A stretch of 64,000 nucleotides of DNA from Mucilaginibacter limnophilus (GCF_004005815.1 NZ_SACK01000006.1:223195-287194); one strand, 5' to 3'. Positions 1 to 8,898 are shown, counted from the first letter of the stretch. Made by a program: numbers and translations. The notes: generated by a model not told the origin, from the letters alone.

Positions 1-1046
1 TCGGCTATAGCGATAATGCGCAGTAGTAAAAATAAAAACAGGCCCAATACTACAACAGAGCCGGCAAAACCCCATTCTTCACCTATGGTACAAAAAATAA
101 AGTCGGTGCTTTGCTCGGGTACAAATGAGTATTTGGTTTGTGTGCCTTGTAAATAGCCTTTTCCCCAAAGCTGCCCTGAACCTATCGCAATTTTAGATTG
201 GTTAACATTATAACCCGCTCCGCGCAGGTCGGTGGTGATGCCAAGTAATTCATCAATACGTGAGCGTTGGTGCTGCTTAAGTACATTGTTGTATAACGGT
301 TTTACAGCAAGTACAAAGCCGATGCACAATATAAGCCCGGTTAGTATGGGCAACATTATTTTGCGATTGCGCAGGTTTAAAAATATAGTTAAACCTGCAA
401 GTACAGCCAATACGGCAATCACAATCCACTGGTTATATAATAGCGAAGTGATAAATAATGTCGCGCTAACAGCGATAGTAATAAGCCACCAGGGCGACAA
501 ACCTTCACGGTACAGAACAAATATCAGCGAACAAAACACCAGCGTTGAACCTGCGTCGGGCTGCAGCATAATAAGTATCATAGGCAGAAGGATGATGCCG
601 GCCGCTATAAAAAATGATTCCCTGTCGGTTATTTTAACATTTGTGCCACTAAGGTATCGCGCCAGCAAAAGGCACGTGGTTGATTTGGCAAACTCACTTG
701 GCTGAAGCCTGAAACCGCCGCCTAATGGTATCCAGGCCTGGTTACCGCCCACATTCCGCCCGATCACCAGCACCAGTATCAGCAACAAAACGGTAATGAT
801 ATAAACAGGTGGCGCCAGCGCACTAAAAAAACGGTAATCGAGCAGTAATATAACCGTGGCTATACACAACGATACCATAATAAAAATAAACTGCTTACCG
901 TAATTCGTACTTGTATCAACAATGCTTGGGTGTGTTTCATCAAACACAGCGGCATGTATATTAAACCATCCAATAGTACACAGCGCCAGGTAAATTAGTA
1001 TAGTAACCCAGTCTACGTTATAAAACAATCCGCGTTGATTATTCAT
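1..1046 (-). CDS. rodA: RodA, peptidoglycan glycosyltransferase of the elongasome (partial, C-terminus cut by window edge)
   Basis: SEDS-family integral membrane glycosyltransferase that polymerises lipid II during lateral wall growth together with PBP2. My reading of the minus strand from the ATG at 1046 gives an uninterrupted, strongly hydrophobic protein (about 348 codons here) that runs off the left edge. Recognisable RodA/FtsW stretches are GGGFRLQPSEFAK, then LQPDAGSTLVF, and SFVPEQSTDFIF near the edge. The start codon overlaps the stop of the upstream PBP2 gene by 8 bases, indicating translational coupling. Family and role are certain; the missing part is only the C-terminal end. Confidence 0.93.
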   Translation of the reverse strand, partial: MNNQRGLFYNVDWVTILIYLALCTIGWFNIHAAVFDETHPSIVDTSTNYGKQFIFIMVSLCIATVILLLDYRFFSALAPPVYIITVLLLILVLVIGRNVGGNQAWIPLGGGFRLQPSEFAKSTTCLLLARYLSGTNVKITDRESFFIAAGIILLPMILIMLQPDAGSTLVFCSLIFVLYREGLSPWWLITIAVSATLFITSLLYNQWIVIAVLAVLAGLTIFLNLRNRKIMLPILTGLILCIGFVLAVKPLYNNVLKQHQRSRIDELLGITTDLRGAGYNVNQSKIAIGSGQLWGKGYLQGTQTKYSFVPEQSTDFIFCTIGEEWGFAGSVVVLGLFLFLLLRIIAIA

Positions 1047-3021
1047 CTTCCCTCCGTTTTGGTTGGTTGGCGTAATATACTGTATCCGGTTTCTTTTTCT
1101 TTTTTGCCGATGCCGATTTAAGCTCAGGCTTTACAATGCTGTCGGGTTTTGCTTTTTGTAGTGTGTCTGTCTTGCCGGGTTTCAGTTTGGGTTTGCTTCC
1201 CTTAGGCGGCGGCAGCAAATTAGCATTTAAAATGTAATCAATCTGTGCCTTTGGTTTACTAATAGTATCGCGCAGGTATTGCTCAACAATATAGCTGGCA
1301 ATTGGCGCCGCCCATGATGAACCATAGCCCGCATTTTCAACCACTACCGCAATGGCAATCTTAGGGTTTTCGCGCGGAGCGAAGGCTACAAATATCGAGT
1401 GGTTTTTACCATGCGGATTTTGAACCGTACCTGTTTTACCACACATAATGATGCCCGGTATACGTGCGTTTGCCGCAGTTCCGCTTTCAACCACCTGCTG
1501 CATCCCATCAATTACCGGTTCAAAGTATTCGGCATCAATGCCTACATAATTTCTTTGGGTAAATTCTTTTTTTGTGATCTTTTTATCGCCGATAGCTTTT
1601 ATAAGATGTGGTGTGTAATAGTAACCATGGTTGGCTATAGTACATTCAATATTTGCCAATTGCAAAGGCGTAGCCAGCAGCTCACCCTGACCAATAGCAA
1701 GCGAAATGATACTACTCGAACGCCAGCGGTTCTCGCCAAAAATTTTGTCATACCGTTCCGGGGCCGGTACGTTTCCCTTTTTCTCATTCGGCAAATCAAC
1801 ATTAAGCTTTACTCCAAAACCGAATTTGTTTACTTTTTCTTTCCAGTTGATGAATGTTTGGCGGGTATTTTTTGCGCCATTCCTGTTCATTAGCCTGTCG
1901 AACACGTTACAGAAATAAGTGTTGCATGACATGGCAATGCCTTTACGTAAATCGGTTACACCGTCAAAGTGCTCACATCCCACGCGGTGGTTACCCGCCA
2001 TATAATAATGCGGGCAAAAGTAGGTGGTTTGCGGGTTGATGATGCCTTCCTGAAGTGCGATCAGACCATCTAATGGTTTAAACGATGAACCCGGAGGGTA
2101 ATAAGCCTGTATAGGACGAATAAGCAGCGGGTTATACGGATCCTGGTACATCTTAGCCATATGGTTGCCGCGTTCACGGCCAACCAGCATGTTTGGATCA
2201 TAGGTAGGGCTGCTTACAAATGCGAGTATTTCGCCCGTAGCAGGTTCAATAGCTACTATACTGCCTACCTTATTCTGCATCAGCTTTTCGCCAAGCTTTT
2301 GTATCCTACTGTCCAGTGATGATATCAACCTTTCGCCGGCTACAGCCGCAGTGTCATAAGCGCCATTGGCGTAGCGTCCTTGCGGCACGTTGCGTGAGTC
2401 GACCATAAGGTTTTGCACGCCCCGCTGCCCGCGAAGCACCTCTTCGTAAGCTTTCTCAACGCCGGTAACGCCAATGTAATCACCCGGACGATAATAGCTA
2501 CCCGAATTTTCAATATCTTTATCCCTTACCTCACTAATGTAGCCTAGAAACTGCGCGGCTGACGAATCAGGATAACTGCGTACTGATCGTAACTGTCCGA
2601 AAAAGCCCGGAAAGTCAGATAAGCGTTCTTGCAATGAGCGATAAAACGCTACTGATAGTTGTTTTTCAAATATTGATGCCCTGTAAGGAGAATACTTTTT
2701 CGCCTTTTCAAAGCGCTTGTCAAAGCCTTCTTTGTCGATACCTATCAACTGGCAAAACTTAAGCGTATCAAATGGTTTTACCTGTTTGGGTATAACCATA
2801 AGGTCATACACAGGTTCGTTTTGTACAAGTATTTTTCCGTTACGGTCGAGTATTGGTCCGCGGGCCGGAAAGAGGATATTTTTGCGGACTACGTTATTGG
2901 CGGCGATATAAAAATAGCGGTCGTCAACAATTTGAATATAAAATAAACGTGCAAGCAGTATAGCTATAAAAGTTATAAAAATACCGGCAATAACATATCT
3001 GCGTGCAAAAAAACTATTCAT
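1039..3021 (-). CDS. mrdA: Penicillin-binding protein 2 (elongasome transpeptidase)
   Basis: Class B monofunctional transpeptidase that cross-links peptidoglycan during elongation. One N-terminal membrane anchor (about residues 10-30) is followed by the dimerisation/pedestal region and a transpeptidase domain. The catalytic motifs are in order: SSFK at 312-315 (active serine 312), SCN at 365-367 and KTG at 529-531. The C-terminal tail of about 60 residues is rich in Lys and Pro, a common low-complexity extension in Bacteroidota. It sits between mreD (start codon abuts the mreD stop) and rodA (8-base overlap), the classical mre/mrd order. 660 residues is normal for the family. Confidence 0.96.
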   Translation of the reverse strand: MNSFFARRYVIAGIFITFIAILLARLFYIQIVDDRYFYIAANNVVRKNILFPARGPILDRNGKILVQNEPVYDLMVIPKQVKPFDTLKFCQLIGIDKEGFDKRFEKAKKYSPYRASIFEKQLSVAFYRSLQERLSDFPGFFGQLRSVRSYPDSSAAQFLGYISEVRDKDIENSGSYYRPGDYIGVTGVEKAYEEVLRGQRGVQNLMVDSRNVPQGRYANGAYDTAAVAGERLISSLDSRIQKLGEKLMQNKVGSIVAIEPATGEILAFVSSPTYDPNMLVGRERGNHMAKMYQDPYNPLLIRPIQAYYPPGSSFKPLDGLIALQEGIINPQTTYFCPHYYMAGNHRVGCEHFDGVTDLRKGIAMSCNTYFCNVFDRLMNRNGAKNTRQTFINWKEKVNKFGFGVKLNVDLPNEKKGNVPAPERYDKIFGENRWRSSSIISLAIGQGELLATPLQLANIECTIANHGYYYTPHLIKAIGDKKITKKEFTQRNYVGIDAEYFEPVIDGMQQVVESGTAANARIPGIIMCGKTGTVQNPHGKNHSIFVAFAPRENPKIAIAVVVENAGYGSSWAAPIASYIVEQYLRDTISKPKAQIDYILNANLLPPPKGSKPKLKPGKTDTLQKAKPDSIVKPELKSASAKKKKKPDTVYYANQPKRREDE

Positions 3022-3537
3022 TTACGCCTTTTTCCTTCTGAAGAACAGCAGTCCCGAAATTATGATCAAAAATACTGTAAATACAGTGCTTAACAAGAAA
3101 CGGCTTAAGGTGTATTGTATTTCATTCCACGAAAAAACTTCGAGGTTGAAGAGCAAAAAATGATGGAACAACGTAAGTATTAAGGCATAAGTAAAAAACC
3201 ATCTGAAACCCATACTGGCCAAAGTGGGCTGAGGGTCAGTGTCCAGGCCTTCTTTTTGTACAGTTACGTTAACAAACAATACCCTTACAAATGCCAGTAA
3301 AACGGTAGAAGCGGCGTGTAAACCCGGTGTATCATAAAAAGCATCCACACACAAGCCTATTAAAAATGCCAATGGAAACAGCACGATGTTAGGTGTTTCA
3401 AAGGGCAGCAACATTACAAACAAAATATAAAGGTAGGGGGTAGACAGCTCATACACCGTCATGTTCTTCAGCAAAAATGCCTGTATGAACACCAGCACTA
3501 TAAAGCGCACAAAATTGGCGAAAAGGATTCTACTCAT
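3022..3537 (-). CDS. mreD: Rod shape-determining protein MreD
   Basis: Small polytopic membrane subunit of the elongasome linking MreC to the membrane synthases. The protein starting MSRILFANF is almost entirely hydrophobic, with five to six predicted membrane segments, and ends in a basic FRRKKA tail, as expected for MreD. A longer reading starting at 3582 exists, but the ATG at 3537 is preferred because it overlaps the mreC stop by 8 bases, the same coupling seen at mrdA/rodA, and removes 15 hydrophilic residues encoded inside mreC. Sequence conservation of MreD is low, so identity rests on topology, length and its place in the operon. Confidence 0.88.
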   Translation of the reverse strand: MSRILFANFVRFIVLVFIQAFLLKNMTVYELSTPYLYILFVMLLPFETPNIVLFPLAFLIGLCVDAFYDTPGLHAASTVLLAFVRVLFVNVTVQKEGLDTDPQPTLASMGFRWFFTYALILTLFHHFLLFNLEVFSWNEIQYTLSRFLLSTVFTVFLIIISGLLFFRRKKA

Positions 3538-4366
3538 CTTCGGTTTTTTGCAGGGCCTCCAATCCCGTTTGTTCAGTGGCAAGTTTGTTGCTTATCACAT
3601 ATACATACTCCAATTTACTGAAATCAACCGCGAGGCGTACTTCCATATTCAGGAAAAAGCCTCCGGTTTTTGGCTTCAGGTTGCTTACTTTCCCTAATGG
3701 GATACCAATTGGGAAAAGCGAGTGCTGATCGGTCACCACCAGGTCGCCTAAGCGGGGCTGGGCATCGTTAGCCACATCATACAGTAAACCTTTACGCGGA
3801 TCCATATCTTCGGCCCACATAAATGACCCGCCTTCTTTTGATGCTGCCAGCATAGCGCTTATGCGCGTGTCTTTATGCAACAGTGAACGTACAATGGAAA
3901 AGTGCTGAGAAGTTTGCACCACAATCCCCACTACTCCGGCATCGCTAACCACACCCATATCTTTAGCAATACCGTCATGGCTACCCTTGTTCAGGGTGAT
4001 GTAGTTCATGCGGTGATTTACCGAGTTGTTTATCACGCGAGCTTCGATATATGAATACTGCTGTTTGTAAATGGTATCAACAACGCTACCCTTGCCTGTT
4101 GTATCGACGTATTGAGACGATTTTAACTGATTGCGTAAACGGGCGTTCTCTTTTGCCAGGCTGTCGTTAATCTCTTTCAGCGACAGGTAATCGTTGATAT
4201 TATTAACCCGGCGGTACATATTACCGGTAACTTCATTCGCGGTATTAATAAAGGATGCCTTCTGAAAATTATTGTAGTTAATAAAGATGTAAAGCGCTAT
4301 TGCCTCAAATATCAGGAACAAAAAAAATGCGCTATACTTTGTGATAAATATCAGAAGGTTACGCAT
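3530..4366 (-). CDS. mreC: Rod shape-determining protein MreC
   Basis: Bitopic membrane protein that bridges cytoplasmic MreB to periplasmic PBP2. It has an N-terminal membrane helix (about residues 10-29), a coiled-coil region with a heptad-like stretch around residues 60-85 (SLAKENARLRNQL), and the beta-barrel domain typical of MreC with motifs such as NKGSHDGIAKDMGVV and GDLVVTDQHSLFPIGIPLGKV. 278 residues is standard. It follows mreB after an 84-base gap filled by an unusual heptamer-repeat hairpin, and overlaps mreD. Confidence 0.94.
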   Translation of the reverse strand: MRNLLIFITKYSAFFLFLIFEAIALYIFINYNNFQKASFINTANEVTGNMYRRVNNINDYLSLKEINDSLAKENARLRNQLKSSQYVDTTGKGSVVDTIYKQQYSYIEARVINNSVNHRMNYITLNKGSHDGIAKDMGVVSDAGVVGIVVQTSQHFSIVRSLLHKDTRISAMLAASKEGGSFMWAEDMDPRKGLLYDVANDAQPRLGDLVVTDQHSLFPIGIPLGKVSNLKPKTGGFFLNMEVRLAVDFSKLEYVYVISNKLATEQTGLEALQKTEDE

Positions 4367-4383
4367 TTGTATTAGAATTTAGA

Positions 4384-4446
4384 GTCAAGAATCAAGAACC
4401 AAGAAAAACAACTAAGTCTTGTCTCTTGATTCTTAATTCTTGGGTC
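4384..4446. repeat. 7-bp periodic repeat, two inverted arrays (mreC/mreB gap)
   Basis: Left array: three heptamers ending in CAAGA at 4384-4390, 4391-4397 and 4398-4404. Right array: heptamers of the type TTGATTC at 4419-4425, 4426-4432, 4433-4439 and 4440-4446. The right unit is the reverse complement of the left (core TCTTGAT against ATCAAGA), so the mreB-mreC transcript could fold a long imperfect hairpin here. This is one of at least eleven 7-bp periodic sites in the window. Confidence 0.85.
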
Positions 4447-4450
4447 TGCT

Positions 4451-5473
4451 TTACTGCATTAAAAACTTAAAGTTACCAATATTTTTAAGCGCTGTACCGG
4501 TACCGCGTACTACGGCGCGTAGTGGATCTTCGGCAACATGCACAGGCAGTTTGGTTTTAGCCGCAACTCGCTTATCTAAACCGCGAAGCAAAGCGCCGCC
4601 GCCGGTAAGGTAAATACCTGTTTGGTAAATATCTGCAGAAAGCTCAGGAGGGGTAATCTCCAACGCTTTTAATATCGCTTCTTCAATTTTTGAGATAGAC
4701 TTGTCAAGACAGTGCGCAATCTCGGTATATGACACCATGATCTGTTTCGGCACCCCCGTCATCAGGTCGCGGCCCTGTACGGCAAAGTCAGCCGGTGGAT
4801 CAGTCAGTTCAGGCAATGCCGCGCCAACTTCAATCTTGATCTTTTCGGCAGTACGCTCACCAATCATGATGTTATGCTGACGGCGAATATACTGAACAAT
4901 GTCGGCATCGAAATTATCACCGGCCACACGTATTGACTGATCGCACACAATTCCCGACAGCGCGATAACCGCGATCTCGGTGGTACCACCGCCAATATCG
5001 ATAATCATGTTACCCATCGGTTCTTCAACGTCGATACCAATACCTACCGCAGCAGCCATTGGTTCGTGTATCAGGTAAACCTCTTTGGCGCCGGCACGTT
5101 CGGCCGACTGATGTACCGCGCGTTTCTCCACCTCGGTAATACCCGAAGGAATGCAGATAACCATACGCAGTGACGGGAAAAACCAACCCTTACCTGAGTT
5201 GATCATTTTGATCATGCCGCGTATCATGTACTCGGCTGCGTCAAAGTCGGCTATTACACCGTCTTTAAGCGGACGAATTGTGCGTATATTATCGTGGGTT
5301 TTACCCTCCATTTGCATGGCCTGGCGCCCTATGGCTATTACTTTATTGGTTTTTCTGTCAAAAGCTACTATTGACGGTTCGTCAACCACCACTTTATCGT
5401 TATGTATAATCAGGGTATTCGCGGTGCCAAGATCGATGGCAATTTCCTGTGTAAAAAAGTTGAACAAACCCAT
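4451..5473 (-). CDS. mreB: Rod shape-determining protein MreB (bacterial actin)
   Basis: Cytoplasmic actin-like ATPase that forms membrane filaments directing the elongasome. The phosphate 1 motif IDLGTANT lies near residue 13, the phosphate 2 motif DIGGGTTEIAV in mid-protein, and an adenosine motif with TGGGALLRGLD near residue 290. 340 residues is the usual length. It is the first gene of the minus-strand operon mreB-mreC-mreD-mrdA-rodA. The region upstream (5474-5576) separates it from purH, which also points leftward; I see no clear TAnnTTTG box there. Confidence 0.97.
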   Translation of the reverse strand: MGLFNFFTQEIAIDLGTANTLIIHNDKVVVDEPSIVAFDRKTNKVIAIGRQAMQMEGKTHDNIRTIRPLKDGVIADFDAAEYMIRGMIKMINSGKGWFFPSLRMVICIPSGITEVEKRAVHQSAERAGAKEVYLIHEPMAAAVGIGIDVEEPMGNMIIDIGGGTTEIAVIALSGIVCDQSIRVAGDNFDADIVQYIRRQHNIMIGERTAEKIKIEVGAALPELTDPPADFAVQGRDLMTGVPKQIMVSYTEIAHCLDKSISKIEEAILKALEITPPELSADIYQTGIYLTGGGALLRGLDKRVAAKTKLPVHVAEDPLRAVVRGTGTALKNIGNFKFLMQ

Positions 5474-5576
5474 TTGTTGTATCGTGTATTTAATTTGAGG
5501 GGATATAAAATTACACTTAAATATTAATTATTGTAATTAAAAGCGTCAAATTAAAAAGTTTATTGTGTTACGTTAA

Positions 5577-7103
5577 TTAATGTTTGAAATGGCGTACACC
5601 GGTAGTCACCATAGCGATGTTTTTCTGATTGCTCATATCAATTGAATCCTGGTCTTTTATTGAGCCGCCCGGTTGTAAAACCGCTGTAATGCCTGCTTCG
5701 GCAGCAAGTTCAACACAGTCAGGAAACGGGAAGAATGCGTCAGATGCCATTACCGCGCCATTCAGGTCGAAACCAAAGCTGTGTGCTTTTAATACCGCCT
5801 GTCTCAGTGAATCAACACGTGATGTTTGGCCAACACCGCTTGCCATAAGCTGGTTGTTTTTAGCAAATACAATAGTGTTTGATTTGGTGTGCTTAACCAC
5901 TTTATTGGCAAAAAACAGGTCTTTAAGCTCATGCTCGGTAGGCTTGCGAACGGTTACTGCCGTCATGTGTTCAGGGCCTTCAATCACCGCGTCTTTATCC
6001 TGCTCGATAACGCCGTTTAGTAAGGTTTTGAATTGCTTTACCGGCAGTTCAGTACGTTGGCGCACCAAAATGATACGGTTCTTTTTCGACTGCAAAATGT
6101 TTACTGCTTCATCTGTAAAAGCAGGAGCGATAAGCACCTCGTAAAATATTTTGTTGATCTCTTCAGCAGTAGCCGCGTCAATCTCGTCGTTAGCGATAAT
6201 AACGCCACCAAAGGCCGATACAGGGTCGCAGGCAAGAGCGTCTATCCATGCTTCTTTTATAAAAGTACGGGTTGCTACGCCACAAGCGTTGGTATGTTTA
6301 AGTATGGCTATAGTTGGCTCGGTGAATTCATCAATCAGTGCAACGGCTGCGTCAACGTCAACCAGGTTGTTGTATGATAATTCTTTACCATGCAGTTTGG
6401 TGAACATGTCATCAAGATTACCATAAAAAACGCCTTTTTGATGCGGGTTTTCACCATAACGCAGGGTTTGACTGGTTTGTATGCTTTGTTTAAATACCGG
6501 GAGCGGGTCTTCTTCATTAAAATAGTTAAAGATCGCGGTATCGTAATGCGATGATATGTTGAATGCCTTGTGTGCGAATTTTTTACGCTGATCAATCGTA
6601 GTGCTGCCGTTCTGAGTTTTTAGTATTTCCTCAAGTGTACCATAATCATCTTTTGAGGCTACAATGACCACATCTTTAAAGTTTTTAGCTGCGGCCCGAA
6701 TAAGCGATATGCCGCCAATGTCAATTTTTTCAATCACATCTTCCTGTCCTGCGCCTGATTTTACGGTTTCTTCAAAAGGATACAGGTCGACAATCACCAG
6801 GTCAATCTCAGGGATTTCATATTCAGCAAGTTGCTGTTCGTCGCTTTCAAAGCTTCTGCGGGCCAAAATGCCGCCAAATACTTTTGGATGCAATGTTTTT
6901 ACACGGCCTCCAAGTATTGATGGATATGAGGTAAGGTTTTCAACGGCCACAACATTTACCCCCAGGTTACGAATGAAAGTTTCGGTACCGCCGGTAGAGT
7001 AAATGGTAACGCCAAGCCTGTTTAACTCATGAATAATAGGCTCAAGATTATCTTTGTAATAAACTGAAATTAAAGCGTTTTTTATTTGAACGGGATTGCT
7101 CAT
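5577..7103 (-). CDS. purH: Bifunctional AICAR transformylase / IMP cyclohydrolase
   Basis: Catalyses the last two steps of IMP synthesis: formylation of AICAR with 10-formyl-THF and ring closure. The N-terminal MGS-like cyclohydrolase domain (about 1-150) contains YSTGGTETF and GGRVKTLHPKVFGG. The C-terminal transformylase domain contains LRYGENPHQKG, the catalytic KHTNACGVA region and the terminal FPFPDCVELAAEAG stretch. The ATG at 7103 (MSNPVQIKNALIS) is preferred over one 24 bases upstream because family members begin close to it and a TACCTTTG minus-7 box lies at 7125-7132. purN lies 650 bases to the right on the same strand. Confidence 0.96.
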   Translation of the reverse strand: MSNPVQIKNALISVYYKDNLEPIIHELNRLGVTIYSTGGTETFIRNLGVNVVAVENLTSYPSILGGRVKTLHPKVFGGILARRSFESDEQQLAEYEIPEIDLVIVDLYPFEETVKSGAGQEDVIEKIDIGGISLIRAAAKNFKDVVIVASKDDYGTLEEILKTQNGSTTIDQRKKFAHKAFNISSHYDTAIFNYFNEEDPLPVFKQSIQTSQTLRYGENPHQKGVFYGNLDDMFTKLHGKELSYNNLVDVDAAVALIDEFTEPTIAILKHTNACGVATRTFIKEAWIDALACDPVSAFGGVIIANDEIDAATAEEINKIFYEVLIAPAFTDEAVNILQSKKNRIILVRQRTELPVKQFKTLLNGVIEQDKDAVIEGPEHMTAVTVRKPTEHELKDLFFANKVVKHTKSNTIVFAKNNQLMASGVGQTSRVDSLRQAVLKAHSFGFDLNGAVMASDAFFPFPDCVELAAEAGITAVLQPGGSIKDQDSIDMSNQKNIAMVTTGVRHFKH

Positions 7104-7124
7104 ATGTACCTGAATTTTGAGCCG

Positions 7125-7132
7125 CAAAGGTA
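7125..7132 (-). promoter_or_regulatory. Bacteroidota minus-7 box for purH
   Basis: TACCTTTG on the minus strand matches the TAnnTTTG consensus and ends 22 bases upstream of the purH ATG at 7103. A convincing minus-33 TTTG is not evident. Confidence 0.55.
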
Positions 7133-7210
7133 GTGATTTTAGGAAAGCATAATAAGAAAATAATCAAACAAAATTCAATCATTATTATTTTAATTTTTTA
7201 ACTTAGATGT

Positions 7211-7456
7211 ATGACTACGGTTATCCTAAAATCCGACTCGGAAAGTAAGATTCAACAACTGCTAAAACTTGCTGAAGAGTTAGGCGTATCGGCAGAAAAG
7301 CAGAACGATTTTGTGGAGCTTGATGCAAAGGCCCTGGCTTTTGGTATTGGTCGACCGGCTACGGACGAAGAGTGGGATGCATACTTTGCAAAACAAAAGC
7401 ATACTAAATTCCTCGACTTAGATGAGGCTTTTTCTAAATATTTGGATCAAGAATAG
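7211..7456 (+). CDS. Putative antitoxin of a type II toxin-antitoxin pair
   Basis: 81-residue acidic protein. The N-terminus (TTVILKSDSESKIQQLLKLAEELG) is helix-rich and the C-terminus (EEWDAYFAKQ..FLDLDEAFSKYLDQE) is acidic, resembling the small antitoxins found upstream of ParE/RelE-like toxins in Bacteroidota. I cannot assign it to a named antitoxin family from sequence alone. The next gene starts 8 bases downstream on the same strand and looks like a RelE/ParE-fold protein, which is the main reason for the call. The pair stands alone between purH and purN, both on the opposite strand, as expected of a mobile two-gene module. Confidence 0.6.
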   Translation: MTTVILKSDSESKIQQLLKLAEELGVSAEKQNDFVELDAKALAFGIGRPATDEEWDAYFAKQKHTKFLDLDEAFSKYLDQE

Positions 7457-7464
7457 TCTGTTTT

Positions 7465-7749
7465 GTGAGAGTTATAATAGCTGACCATGCACTTGCCGTT
7501 ATTGATTTAGCCGCCGCGTTTGTCGAATCACAAAATACTCCGGGTAGTGGTAACAGATATGCTTTACGTTTTAAGAAAGCAATAAAAGACCTGGCGATAA
7601 GAGATGTGCAATATCCGATATGTAATCATCCTCATTTTGCAAAATTGCAATATTCATGCAGCCATTTCAACTCTTGGGTAATTGCTTTTAGAATTGAAAA
7701 TGATAAGTTGATTGTGCATGAGATAGTGCTTGCATCATTATTGATATGA
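7465..7749 (+). CDS. Putative RelE/ParE-superfamily toxin
   Basis: 94-residue protein, GTG start, 8 bases after the antitoxin candidate. Layout follows the RelE/ParE fold: a first strand (VIIADHALAVIDLA), a long helical hairpin including YALRFKKAIKDLA, then strand segments YSCSHFNSWVIAFRIENDKLIVHEIV that end in the final beta strand. The pattern of aromatic and basic residues before the last strand fits a toxin, but the catalytic residues of RelE-type nucleases are not obvious, so ParE-like or inactive forms are possible. The function is inferred from fold-like pattern and gene pairing. Confidence 0.6.
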   Translation: MRVIIADHALAVIDLAAAFVESQNTPGSGNRYALRFKKAIKDLAIRDVQYPICNHPHFAKLQYSCSHFNSWVIAFRIENDKLIVHEIVLASLLI

Positions 7750-7751
7750 TC

Positions 7752-8330
7752 TTAGCTCTTCATCTTCTTTAACAAATTCTCAACCACTCTTGGAAAGTGG
7801 TGATGCTCCAGTTGCTGGCCTTTGAACTTTATCATTTCGAGAGTATCACCGGGTTCAATTTTAAAGCGCGACTGGTGGATGATCTCACCTTCATCGAAAT
7901 TTTCGTCTACAAAGTGTATGGTAATGCCCGATTCTTCTTCTTTATCGGCAAGTATCGCCTTGTGCACATTGTCGCCATACATACCTTTACCGCCGTATTT
8001 TGGGAGCAGGGCAGGGTGCAGGTTGATGATCTTATTAGGAAATGCCCTAAGCAGCGATTGTGGCACCAGCCATAAAAAGCCGGCGAGCACTATAAGGTCG
8101 ATATTCAGATTTTTTAGAAGGCGGATAACATCTTCTGTCTCGTAAAATTCTTTACGTGTAAATATGTGCGACGGTATTTCAAAATTATCGGCACGTTGTA
8201 AAACGTAGGCCTGTGGGTTATTGGTAAGTATTATGGCAACTTCGGCATCGTTATGGCGTTTAAAATGCTCCATTATTTTCTGAGCATTTGAGCCTGATCC
8301 GGAAGCGAAAATGGCTATTCGTTTTTTCAA
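7752..8330 (-). CDS. purN: Phosphoribosylglycinamide formyltransferase
   Basis: Transfers the formyl group from 10-formyl-THF to GAR in purine synthesis (cytoplasmic). The start motif RIAIFASGSGSNAQKI forms the phosphate-binding loop. The catalytic region NLHPALLPKYGGKGMYG supplies the conserved Asn and His, and the conserved Asp lies within ITIHFVDENFDEGEII. 192 residues is the normal length for the single-domain enzyme. It shares the pathway with purH nearby, though the two are separated by the toxin-antitoxin-like pair on the other strand. The stop lies only 2 bases beyond the toxin gene's end (convergent). Confidence 0.95.
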   Translation of the reverse strand: MKKRIAIFASGSGSNAQKIMEHFKRHNDAEVAIILTNNPQAYVLQRADNFEIPSHIFTRKEFYETEDVIRLLKNLNIDLIVLAGFLWLVPQSLLRAFPNKIINLHPALLPKYGGKGMYGDNVHKAILADKEEESGITIHFVDENFDEGEIIHQSRFKIEPGDTLEMIKFKGQQLEHHHFPRVVENLLKKMKS

Positions 8331-8358
8331 TGTAGCAAACCGGTTTTTATAATCACTT

Positions 8359-8366
8359 CAAATATA
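8359..8366 (-). promoter_or_regulatory. Minus-7 box for purN
   Basis: TATATTTG on the minus strand, 28 bases upstream of the purN ATG at 8330; matches TAnnTTTG. Confidence 0.55.
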
Positions 8367-8387
8367 ATCTTTTACTCTAAAATGCAA

Positions 8388-8879
8388 TTATTTGTTTCGT
8401 TGCTTAACAAAACCATATTGTACAATGCGCCTGCGCTGATTTGCCGGATAATTTGTTTGCAGGTCGCCGGTTTGCAGCACCATCGAATATTGGCCCAGCG
8501 TAACAATTTTTGTATTCGTAAATGGTTGTATGCTTTCTGTTTCCGAAGTATCGCAAGCTATATCTGATAGTAAAAATAACTTGTCTTTTGAAAGCGACCA
8601 TTTGCCGGTAGTAGTTTGTTCCAGGCAACTGTAATTACTATACGTGCAGGTTTTGTCCGCATTAAACTTAAACAGTTGCTTAAAGTCGCAATCCCGGTAT
8701 AGGGTGTCGGTTTTACCTTTAGTGTCGCCTACATAGTTAAAAACCTGTAATGATGCCAGCTCCCATGTGCCGCTGCTGACTAAAGCGTCTATGGTACTGA
8801 GTTCATCTTTTTTGCAGGAGTTGTATAGCGAAATAACAGCTAATCCTATAATTAAAAATAATATGTTCCTGCGCTTCAT
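8388..8879 (-). CDS. Lipocalin-like lipoprotein, function unknown
   Basis: 163 residues. The N-terminus MKRRNILFLIIGLAVISLYNSC is a lipoprotein signal with the acylated Cys at about residue 22, followed by KKDE, an acidic/basic run like the surface-export signals known in Bacteroidota lipoproteins. The mature part has the pattern of the lipocalin-like DUF domains: GTWELASLQVF, then FKFNADKTCTYSNYSCLEQTTTGKWSLSKDKLFLL, typical of small beta-barrel lipoproteins. Ligand and role are unknown. Preceded by its own TATTTTTG box. Confidence 0.75.
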   Translation of the reverse strand: MKRRNILFLIIGLAVISLYNSCKKDELSTIDALVSSGTWELASLQVFNYVGDTKGKTDTLYRDCDFKQLFKFNADKTCTYSNYSCLEQTTTGKWSLSKDKLFLLSDIACDTSETESIQPFTNTKIVTLGQYSMVLQTGDLQTNYPANQRRRIVQYGFVKQRNK

Positions 8880-8890
8880 TAGTTTTTTGC

Positions 8891-8898
8891 CAAAAATA
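8891..8898 (-). promoter_or_regulatory. Minus-7 box for the lipocalin-like lipoprotein gene
   Basis: TATTTTTG on the minus strand, 11 bases from the ATG at 8879, which would leave a very short leader. Confidence 0.5.

Noticed and set aside
232..705. 157-residue plus-strand frame at the left edge
   Set aside because: Opposite strand of rodA, whose membrane-protein reading is clear.
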